Below, one piece after another: positions 5,840-11,161 of a stretch of 11,161 nt of DNA (position 1 is the first letter of the stretch; every line of letters starts with the position of its first letter). The translations under genes were made by a program, and so were the position numbers. The DNA comes from an uncultured Flavobacterium sp. (GTDB lineage Bacteria > Bacteroidota > Bacteroidia > Flavobacteriales > Flavobacteriaceae), in the NCBI RefSeq assembly GCF_946220915.1, contig NZ_CAMIHH010000108.1:1-11161 (forward strand). Reading direction: 5' to 3'. The notes under the pieces were generated by a model, which was not told where the DNA came from, did no database searches, and saw only the letters and a program-made list of their open reading frames with translations.

Positions 5840-7459
5840 TTATTTTTTTGAAGCCATCTTGTCGGCCATGATGAGCGCATTGTAAGCATTTACAATTTTG
5901 CCCGATCGTGAAAGTTCTTTAAATGAACGTGTCTGGTCGGCTGCTTCCGGGTCTTCTTTACTAAGCTTTACCGTATGGTTCACGGGGATGCCGGAATCCA
6001 TAAGGATATGCTTTACCTGCGATGCGGTAAGGCCCGGATAATATGAGCGTACCAGCGCCGCAACGCCCGCAGCGTTTGGTGATGCCATTGATGTTCCCTG
6101 GAGGAATTCGTATTTGTTGTTTGGCGTTGTAGCATAAATGCGAACCCCGGGAGCGAAAACATCTACATCATTCTTGCCGTAGTTGGAAAAGTCTGCAAGC
6201 AGATCTTCATTGTACGGGTTGTTGATAGCTCCCACGGTAAGTACATTATCGGCAATCTCTTTACCGCTCAGCTTGTCATCATTTGGGTAGCGCTCCACTG
6301 TTCCGGCATTCAGGTCCTTGCTTTCATTACCTGCGGCAAATACGATAAGCACATCTTTATCGGCGGCATATTTTATGGCATCATATACCCACTCGGCATG
6401 TGGCGAAAAATATTTCCCAAAGCTGCCATTAATAACTTTGGCCCCATTATCTACCGCATAGCGTATGGCCAATGCTACGTCCTTGTCATATTCATCGCCA
6501 TCGGGCACAGCACGCACGGCCATGATCTCTACATTGTTGCTTGCAACTCCATCGCCGCCCAGGCTGTTGCCCCTTACCTGTGCTATGATCCCGGCAACGT
6601 GGGTTCCGTGTTTGGCACCTTCCCTGTCCGGGCCAATTACGTTGTTGTTGCCATATTTGCGATCGTTAATGTCTTCGGGGTTGTCGCCTACGGCTTTACG
6701 CCCGTCAAACTTCAGGTTCAGGTTATAGGCCAGCATGTCGTCAAAGTGTTCTTTTGCGCCCAGTATCTCTTTATTGAATTCTTCCCTCGGCACATTGCTG
6801 AAAATCTCGATGAAGTTTTCCTTTACCGCGCTCAGCCTTGGATCGGTAGTTTTAAAATTCTTCAGGTCCTCAACCGTGTAGTCCTTTTTACCAATTTTTT
6901 CCTGGAAGGTTTTGTCAATGTCGGCGATAAAATCAATCTTCTGCTTTTCCGATTTCGCCTCGCGTATTTCTTTATCAAATTCGGCTTTGGCTCTTTTGTA
7001 AAGCGCCGACCCGTCATCACCTTTTTTCACGATCCGCGTATATTCAAGATTTTCATGGTGCGATTCGCCCAGAAAATTCCAGCCGTTAATGTCGTCTATG
7101 TAGCCATTGCCATCATCATCCTTTCCATTACCTGCAATTTCTTTAGGGTTGGTCCATATTACCGGTGCCAGGTCGGGATGCTCAATATCTACACCTGAAT
7201 CGACAACGCCAACAATTATTTTATTTGCCTTTTTATTTTTTACCAGTTCGTAGGCCCTGTCCACGCTCATTCCCGGAATGCTGTCATTCACGAGGTCAAG
7301 GTGGCTCCAGCGCTGTTCCTGGTTATCGGTAAGCGCTGCTTTTTTGGCGGTTATAGTTTTTGTTATGGCAATCGGCTCAGCCGTAATTGTCCGGGTTGTA
7401 CCGCAGCTCGCAAGGAATAATGCGAGGGCTGCCGACAGGTAAAGTGACCTGAATTTCAT
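5840..7459 (-). CDS. S8 family subtilisin-like serine protease, predicted lipoprotein
   Basis: This is a 539-aa secreted protease. The N-terminus carries a lipoprotein signal (LFLASCG, lipidated Cys19), so the protein is probably anchored to an envelope membrane. The catalytic triad is complete: Asp87 in VVDSGVDIEHPD, His284 in KHGTHVAG and Ser457 in GTSMASP, with oxyanion Asn378 in AAGNES. An Asp/Gly-rich loop (NGKDDDGNGYIDD, 111-123) resembles the calcium-binding segment of related flavobacterial proteases. Between Asp87 and His284 is a long insertion, with a charged, helix-rich part at about 138-250. No classical I9 propeptide is evident in the short region before the catalytic domain. No type IX C-terminal domain is present. 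The gene is followed by a strong terminator and preceded by the MBL-fold gene on the same strand, 120 bp upstream. Confidence 0.94.
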   Translation of the reverse strand: MKFRSLYLSAALALFLASCGTTRTITAEPIAITKTITAKKAALTDNQEQRWSHLDLVNDSIPGMSVDRAYELVKNKKANKIIVGVVDSGVDIEHPDLAPVIWTNPKEIAGNGKDDDGNGYIDDINGWNFLGESHHENLEYTRIVKKGDDGSALYKRAKAEFDKEIREAKSEKQKIDFIADIDKTFQEKIGKKDYTVEDLKNFKTTDPRLSAVKENFIEIFSNVPREEFNKEILGAKEHFDDMLAYNLNLKFDGRKAVGDNPEDINDRKYGNNNVIGPDREGAKHGTHVAGIIAQVRGNSLGGDGVASNNVEIMAVRAVPDGDEYDKDVALAIRYAVDNGAKVINGSFGKYFSPHAEWVYDAIKYAADKDVLIVFAAGNESKDLNAGTVERYPNDDKLSGKEIADNVLTVGAINNPYNEDLLADFSNYGKNDVDVFAPGVRIYATTPNNKYEFLQGTSMASPNAAGVAALVRSYYPGLTASQVKHILMDSGIPVNHTVKLSKEDPEAADQTRSFKELSRSGKIVNAYNALIMADKMASKK

Positions 7460-7579
7460 ATTCTTGAATTTACAATTTAATATTTGACTAAATTACTGTT
7501 TGTTGGTTACAAACTACAGGGATTTTAACATTTTGTTATGAGGGGAAAACTATGATGATCACTGCGGGTAATGCCAATC

Positions 7580-8437
7580 TTACAAAATGTCTCTGCATTT
7601 AAGTATTTCTTTTAGCCTCACGCCCTTATCGGTATGCTCTACAGTAATTATCTCATTGTGTGCATCATGCTCCAGGAAAAGGAAATACTCATTGTCGGCA
7701 GCGGCCCTAAGGAATTTTGCCTTTTCGTCCAGGGTCAGCAGTGGGCGGGTATCATAACCCATTACGTAGGGCAAAGGTATGTGCCCCACGGTAGGGAGCA
7801 GGTCAGCCATGAAAACAATGGTTTTGCCATTGTAATTGATGTGAGGTATCATCTGCTTTTCGGTATGCCCGTCGGCGAAAAAGATGCCGAAGCCCAGTTC
7901 GCTTTCGCTTAAAAAATCGCCCTCCGGCCTGCTGATGAATTTCAGCTGCCCGCTTTCCTGCATCGGGATGATGTTCTCCTGAAGGAAGGATGCTTTTTCG
8001 CGTGCATTGGGTTTTGTGGCCCATTCCCAGTGGTTTTCATTGGTCCAGTAGTGGGCATTTTTAAAGGCAGGTTCGTAACCGGTGCGGTCTTTGTTCCACT
8101 GCACGCTGCCCCCGCAGTGGTCGAAGTGCAGGTGCGTCATGAACACATCCGTCACGTCGTCGCGGTGAAAGCCGTGTGCCGCGAGCGACTTGTCGGTATT
8201 GTGGTCGCCCCAAAGGGAATAGTACCCAAAGAATTTGTCGCTCTGCTTGTTGCCCATCCCGGTGTCTATGAGTATCAGGCGGTTGCCGTCTTCTATGAGC
8301 AGGCAGCGTGCGGCAAGGTCTATCTGGTTGTTTTCGTCGGCGGGATTGGTTTTGGTCCACATGGGTTTTGGCACCACACCGAACATCGCGCCACCATCGA
8401 GCTTAAAGTTTCCGGTTTCTATAGGGTAAAGTTTCAT
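7580..8437 (-). CDS. MBL-fold metallo-hydrolase
   Basis: This 285-aa protein belongs to the metallo-beta-lactamase superfamily. Two-metal ligands are visible in order: HLHFDH at 102-107 (His102, His104, Asp106, His107), His191 in DGHTEKQ, Asp212 in MADLLP and His257 in EHDAH. The layout (GGAMFGVVPK near the start, then LIDTGMG at 57-62) resembles the lactonase-like/uncharacterised hydrolase branch rather than a true beta-lactamase. No signal peptide is present, so it is probably cytoplasmic. It is first in a same-strand series with the S8 and M1 genes and is divergent from the suf operon. A near -7 box (TTAATTTG, minus strand, 8463-8456, one mismatch) lies just upstream. The substrate is not predictable; a lactone, thioester or phosphoester is possible. 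Confidence 0.9.
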   Translation of the reverse strand: MKLYPIETGNFKLDGGAMFGVVPKPMWTKTNPADENNQIDLAARCLLIEDGNRLILIDTGMGNKQSDKFFGYYSLWGDHNTDKSLAAHGFHRDDVTDVFMTHLHFDHCGGSVQWNKDRTGYEPAFKNAHYWTNENHWEWATKPNAREKASFLQENIIPMQESGQLKFISRPEGDFLSESELGFGIFFADGHTEKQMIPHINYNGKTIVFMADLLPTVGHIPLPYVMGYDTRPLLTLDEKAKFLRAAADNEYFLFLEHDAHNEIITVEHTDKGVRLKEILKCRDIL

Positions 8438-8532
8438 TGTTTATTTGTTTGGAGCCAAATTAAGAATTTTATGGGTTAAATAAGGCATAGCGATTGCTTA
8501 TCAACTCATAATCATAAAAAAGGCGGCATTTA

Positions 8533-8562
8533 TTGCAATCTGTCAAAGATGTGGTATCTTTG
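8533..8562 (+). promoter_or_regulatory. Bacteroidota housekeeping promoter for the suf operon
   Basis: TTG at 8533-8535 and TATCTTTG at 8555-8562 are separated by 19 bp, matching the TTTG-N19-TAnnTTTG promoter consensus of Bacteroidota. Transcription would start near 8568, about 30 nt before the sufA ATG at 8598. This is the best promoter match in the window. Confidence 0.75.
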
Positions 8563-8597
8563 CGCATAATTTAGACTAATTTTTAGGTAAATGAGCT

Positions 8598-8927
8598 ATG
8601 ATAAAAGTTTCTGATTCAGCAAAAAAGAGGGCTGTCATGCTTATGGAAGATGACGGTTTTGATGCAGCTACCGACTACATAAGGGTAGGTGTAAAAAGTG
8701 GCGGATGTTCGGGCCTTTCATATGAATTGAATTTTGATAAGGCACTGGGCGAAAACGATAAAGTATTTGAAGACAACGGCATTAAGATAGCAGTAGATAA
8801 AAAAAGCTTCCTGTACCTTGCAGGTACGACACTGGAATTTAGCGGCGGGCTTAATGGTAAAGGCTTTGTTTTCAACAACCCGAATGCGCAAAGGACTTGT
8901 GGGTGTGGGGAGAGTTTTTCGCTTTAG
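8598..8927 (+). CDS. sufA: A-type iron-sulfur carrier / SUF assembly protein (HesB/IscA/SufA family)
   Basis: A-type carriers hold an Fe-S cluster or iron and pass it to apoproteins. This 109-aa protein has the three invariant cysteines: Cys37 in GGCSGLSYEL, and Cys101 and Cys103 in the C-terminal TCGCGESF motif. Its length is typical. It stands first in an operon with sufB, which makes SufA the best name, although IscA/ErpA homologues cannot be told apart by sequence alone. The consensus promoter 36 bp upstream serves it. Another ATG at 8591 lies out of frame and would give only a seven-codon peptide overlapping the true start, so it was not chosen. Confidence 0.93.
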   Translation: MIKVSDSAKKRAVMLMEDDGFDAATDYIRVGVKSGGCSGLSYELNFDKALGENDKVFEDNGIKIAVDKKSFLYLAGTTLEFSGGLNGKGFVFNNPNAQRTCGCGESFSL

Positions 8928-8938
8928 CCATTAAAAGA

Positions 8939-8962
8939 TTGAAGATTTAAAATTGAAAGATT
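8939..8962 (+). repeat. Left arm of inverted repeat enclosing the four-helix-bundle gene
   Basis: The core AGATTTAAAATT (8943-8954) is the exact reverse complement of 9352-9363. Pairing extends outward to 8939 with 9367 (one G-U) and, after a 2/1-nt internal loop, inward for 6 bp (8957-8962 with 9345-9350), giving about 22 bp of stem in RNA. Confidence 0.7.
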
Positions 8963-8968
8963 CAGAAG

Positions 8969-9331
8969 ATGACGAAAACCTTTACAGAGTTTGAAGTTTA
9001 TCAGAAATCGGTAATTCTTGCAAAAGAAATATTTACATTGATGAATAAACAAAGTCTGGAAAGGGAATATGGATTCAAGGATCAGATCAAAAGGGCAGTT
9101 GTATCAATCAGTAATAATATTGCTGAAGGATCGGAATATAATAACAATAAACAGTTCATCCGATTTCTCAAGCACTCAAAAGGAAGTTGTGCGGAAGTAA
9201 GGAGTATGCTAATCCTTTCGAATAAATTAGATTTTTGCAGTTACGAGGAAACAATAAAGGGAATTGAGCTAAGCATAGAGATTTCAAAAAGTCTCTCAAA
9301 ATTTATAGAGTATTTAAAATCGCGGGTTTGA
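8969..9331 (+). CDS. Four-helix-bundle protein (S23 / 23S rRNA intervening-sequence family)
   Basis: This 120-aa protein matches the family first found as the ORF within intervening sequences of 23S rRNA genes (S23, related in fold to the Avd accessory protein of diversity-generating retroelements). The diagnostic block FKDQIKRAVVSISNNIAEG followed by FIRFLKHSKGSCAEVRSML occupies about residues 36-80. The start MTKTFTEFEVYQKS matches the usual family N-terminus, and the length is typical. Members form pentameric helical bundles with a positively charged surface; their cellular role is not established, though nucleic-acid binding is suspected. The gene is AT-rich compared with its neighbours, lies 41 bp after sufA and 46 bp before sufB, and is enclosed by an inverted repeat. 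It has no known role in Fe-S assembly and is best seen as a passenger. Confidence 0.9.
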   Translation: MTKTFTEFEVYQKSVILAKEIFTLMNKQSLEREYGFKDQIKRAVVSISNNIAEGSEYNNNKQFIRFLKHSKGSCAEVRSMLILSNKLDFCSYEETIKGIELSIEISKSLSKFIEYLKSRV

Positions 9332-9344
9332 GTCAGCAATGTTC

Positions 9345-9367
9345 AATCTTAAATTTTAAATCTTTAA
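9345..9367 (+). repeat. Right arm of inverted repeat enclosing the four-helix-bundle gene
   Basis: AATTTTAAATCT at 9352-9363 pairs exactly with the left arm core, with extensions on both sides. The arm ends 10 bases before the sufB ATG, so a folded stem would sit right at the sufB translation start region. Confidence 0.7.
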
Positions 9368-9377
9368 ATGAGTAAAA

Positions 9378-10826
9378 ATGAGCAAATACACTGAAGAGGA
9401 ATTAAAGATCGAGCTCGAAACCAAGGAGTATGAGTACGGTTTTTATACTGATATAGAATCGGAAACGTTCCCCATAGGGCTGAATGAGGATGTGGTGCGC
9501 GCGCTTTCGAAAAAGAAGGAGGAGCCGGAATGGATGACCGAGTGGCGCCTCGAGGCTTTCCGGGCATGGAAGGAAATGACTGAACCGGAATGGGCCAACG
9601 TGCATTACGAAAAGCCGGATTTCCAGGCAATATCCTATTATTCGGCACCTAAGGCGGTTGACCCCAACAAAACGCTTGACGATGTTGACCCGGAGCTTTT
9701 GGCAATGTACAAAAAGCTGGGTATCTCTGTAGATGAGCAGAAGAAAATGAACAATGTCGCCATTGACATTGTGGTCGATTCTGTTTCGGTGGCTACAACA
9801 TTCAAAAAGACACTTGCTGAAAAAGGCATTATTTTCTGCCCGATCTCCGAAGCGATAAAAGAGCATCCGGAACTGGTGAAAAAGTATATAGGTTCTGTGG
9901 TGCCGCAAAAGGATAACTTTTATGCGGCACTGAACTCGGCTGTATTTTCAGACGGGTCATTCTGCTACATCCCTAAAGGGGTGCGCTGCCCAATGGAACT
10001 GAGCACGTACTTCCGAATCAACCAGGCGGGAACCGGCCAGTTTGAGCGTACGCTTGTCATTGCCGACGAAGGCAGCTACGTGAGCTATCTTGAAGGCTGT
10101 ACCGCGCCAAGCCGCGACGAGAACCAGCTGCATGCCGCAGTAGTGGAGCTTATCGCGATGGACGATGCCGAGATAAAATATTCGACTGTACAAAACTGGT
10201 TCCCGGGCAACAAGGAAGGCAAGGGCGGAGTGTATAACTTTGTAACCAAGCGTGGCCTTTGTGAAAAGAACGCCAAAATTTCCTGGACACAGGTGGAAAC
10301 CGGTTCTGCCGTGACATGGAAATACCCGAGCTGTGTGCTAAAGGGGGATAATTCGGTAGGGGAGTTCTATTCCATTGCCGTGACCAACAACTATCAGCAG
10401 GCCGATACGGGGACAAAGATGATCCACCTTGGCAGGAATACTAAGAGCACCATCATCTCAAAAGGAATCTCTGCAGGAAAGTCGCAAAACAGCTACCGTG
10501 GGCTGGTGCAGATAGGGGCAAGGGCCGAGAATGCGCGCAACTTCTCCCAGTGCGATTCGCTGCTGATGGGCAACAACTGCGGTGCACATACATTCCCGTA
10601 TATCGAATCGAAAAACACAACAGCCAAGATAGAGCACGAGGCCACGACGAGTAAAATCGGCGAGGACCAGGTATTCTATTGCAACCAGCGCGGCATACCG
10701 ACCGAGAAGGCTATTGCGCTTATCGTGAATGGCTTTAGTAAAGACGTGCTCAACAAACTGCCAATGGAGTTTGCGGTGGAAGCACAGAAGTTACTGGAAA
10801 TAAGTTTGGAGGGAAGTGTAGGTTAA
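9378..10826 (+). CDS. sufB: Fe-S cluster assembly scaffold protein SufB
   Basis: SufB joins SufC and SufD in the cytoplasmic SufBC2D scaffold, on which Fe-S clusters are built from sulfur supplied by SufS/SufE-type partners. The 482-aa sequence is close to E. coli SufB (495 aa) and full length. It carries the C-terminal beta-helix core with QCDSLLMGNNCGAHTFPYIE (about 391-410) and KIEHEATTSKIGEDQ (about 417-431). Cys392, Glu419, His420 and Glu421 line up at a constant offset of 13 with E. coli Cys405, Glu432, His433 and Glu434, residues needed for cluster assembly. The start MSKYTEEEL is preceded by an A-rich stretch; another ATG at 9368 is out of frame (eight codons, stop at 9392-9394). It is transcribed with sufA, but the four-helix-bundle cassette lies between them, and the next suf gene is not seen within the window. 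Confidence 0.97.
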   Translation: MSKYTEEELKIELETKEYEYGFYTDIESETFPIGLNEDVVRALSKKKEEPEWMTEWRLEAFRAWKEMTEPEWANVHYEKPDFQAISYYSAPKAVDPNKTLDDVDPELLAMYKKLGISVDEQKKMNNVAIDIVVDSVSVATTFKKTLAEKGIIFCPISEAIKEHPELVKKYIGSVVPQKDNFYAALNSAVFSDGSFCYIPKGVRCPMELSTYFRINQAGTGQFERTLVIADEGSYVSYLEGCTAPSRDENQLHAAVVELIAMDDAEIKYSTVQNWFPGNKEGKGGVYNFVTKRGLCEKNAKISWTQVETGSAVTWKYPSCVLKGDNSVGEFYSIAVTNNYQQADTGTKMIHLGRNTKSTIISKGISAGKSQNSYRGLVQIGARAENARNFSQCDSLLMGNNCGAHTFPYIESKNTTAKIEHEATTSKIGEDQVFYCNQRGIPTEKAIALIVNGFSKDVLNKLPMEFAVEAQKLLEISLEGSVG

Positions 10827-10840
10827 TTAAGTATTTGGTT

Positions 10841-10999
10841 ATGAAAACACAGGAAAAAAAGAAGAAGACAACAGACGAGGTTATAGCTTATCTGCTTCAG
10901 AGTAAAAGAGAATTGCAGGAGGAGATTAGAAATGATGCGAAGAGTGAAGAGTTTAAAGCAGCATTAGCTAAACTAAGAGAATTGAACGCAGGCAAATGA
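10841..10999 (+). CDS. Small charged helical protein, first of a coupled pair
   Basis: This short ORF of 52 codons encodes a strongly charged, helix-forming protein: a lysine-rich start (MKTQEKKKKTTDE) followed by amphipathic segments (VIAYLLQSKRELQEEIRNDA, then KSEEFKAALAKLRELNAGK). It starts 14 bases after the sufB stop, and its TGA overlaps the next ATG as ATGA, a usual sign of translational coupling. It has no signal peptide and no motif I recognise. The pairing of a tiny charged helical protein with a second small protein resembles an antitoxin-first module, but this is only a layout analogy. That it is a real gene is supported by its tight spacing, the overlap and a coherent helical sequence. 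Confidence 0.6.
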   Translation: MKTQEKKKKTTDEVIAYLLQSKRELQEEIRNDAKSEEFKAALAKLRELNAGK

Positions 11000-11161
11000 C
11001 TTATACATATATATTTATTGGAGGACAGAACAATAGCTATATCTTTGAAACAGCCAACGGGATTGTTTATGAAATTAAATTTAAGCCATCCCCATATTTG
11101 CTGCCAGAAAATGAGTTTTCTGACCTGATTTATGAATTTGTTATTGAAGTTGTAATTAATG
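10996..11161 (+). CDS. Small protein of unknown function, truncated by the window end (possibly DUF6169-like)
   Basis: The ATG overlaps the stop of the preceding small gene (ATGA). The reading frame stays open for 55 codons to the window edge, so the C-terminus is missing. The visible part, MTYTYIFIGGQNNSYIFETA followed by NGIVYEIKFKPSPYLLPENE and FSDLIYEFVIEV, is beta-rich and aromatic. It has the look of DUF6169, a Bacteroidota family of unknown function, as I recall it; I could not check this. There is no signal peptide. Base composition is AT-rich compared with sufB, which suggests separate acquisition. A conserved suf gene such as sufC would be expected here and may lie beyond it. Confidence 0.65.
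   Translation, partial: MTYTYIFIGGQNNSYIFETANGIVYEIKFKPSPYLLPENEFSDLIYEFVIEVVIN

Larger units (their letters stand above)
8939..9367 (+). mobile_element. Possible IVS-like cassette inserted between sufA and sufB
   Basis: The unit consists of a 23S-rRNA-intervening-sequence-type ORF bounded on both sides by a long AT-rich inverted repeat, placed between two genes that are normally adjacent. It is clearly more AT-rich than sufA or sufB. No transposase is present. A 5-base TAAAA occurs just outside each end (8932-8936 and 9373-9377) and could be a target duplication, but it is too simple a sequence to trust. Calling it mobile is inference from its organisation. Confidence 0.45.

Noticed and set aside
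3861..7470. A 14-base direct repeat TCATATTCTTGAAT at 3861-3874 and 7456-7469, the second covering the S8 start codon
   Set aside because: In an 11-kb AT-biased sequence one such match is expected at an appreciable rate by chance, and the two copies sit in unlike contexts.
8932..9377. TAAAA on both sides of the four-helix-bundle cassette as a target-site duplication
   Set aside because: A five-base A-rich word in AT-rich DNA is too likely by chance; needs an empty-site comparison before it can be claimed.

Overview
The window looks like a chromosomal segment from a member of the Bacteroidota, most likely Flavobacteriaceae. The protein types point that way: a flavobacterial-style S41 C-terminal processing protease beside rnpA, an S8 lipoprotein protease, an M1 peptidase with a MKKLLLAALL-type leader, and a SUF operon opening with an A-type carrier. 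The promoters also fit, with TAnnTTTG -7 boxes and almost no Shine-Dalgarno sequences. Genes are moderate in GC and intergenic regions are AT-rich.

Left part (1-2270, minus strand): rnpA (RNase P protein) is followed downstream by an S41 carboxy-terminal processing protease with a PDZ domain. Divergent from rnpA, on the plus strand, is a helix-turn-helix/S24 repressor (2494-3180) that keeps the Ala-Gly cleavage site and the Ser/Lys dyad of LexA-type self-cleaving regulators. Just after it lies a helically phased set of TCTACA repeats next to a -7 promoter box, then a small secreted Thr/Gln/Ala/Lys-rich protein (3398-3673) closed by a strong terminator.

Middle part (3816-8437, minus strand): three hydrolase genes are transcribed in the order metallo-beta-lactamase-fold hydrolase, S8 subtilisin-like lipoprotein, M1 metallopeptidase. 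Strong hairpin terminators follow S8 and M1. The S8 terminator abuts the M1 start codon, so it is also the M1 leader.

Right part (8533-11161, plus strand): a SUF iron-sulfur cluster operon starts from a near-consensus Bacteroidota promoter and carries sufA and sufB. It is interrupted twice. Between sufA and sufB is a 23S-rRNA-intervening-sequence-type four-helix-bundle gene enclosed by a long inverted repeat, so in the mRNA the whole gene would sit in the loop of an approximately 22-bp stem. After sufB, where sufC or another suf gene would be expected, there is an AT-rich pair of small genes overlapping by ATGA, the second cut off by the window end.

The most interesting features are the IVS-like stem-enclosed cassette in the suf operon, the coupled small-gene pair after sufB, the phased repeats behind the S24 repressor gene, and the hairpin at the M1 start. 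No CRISPR array, tRNA, rRNA or complete insertion sequence was seen. No gene-free stretch exceeds 300 bases.
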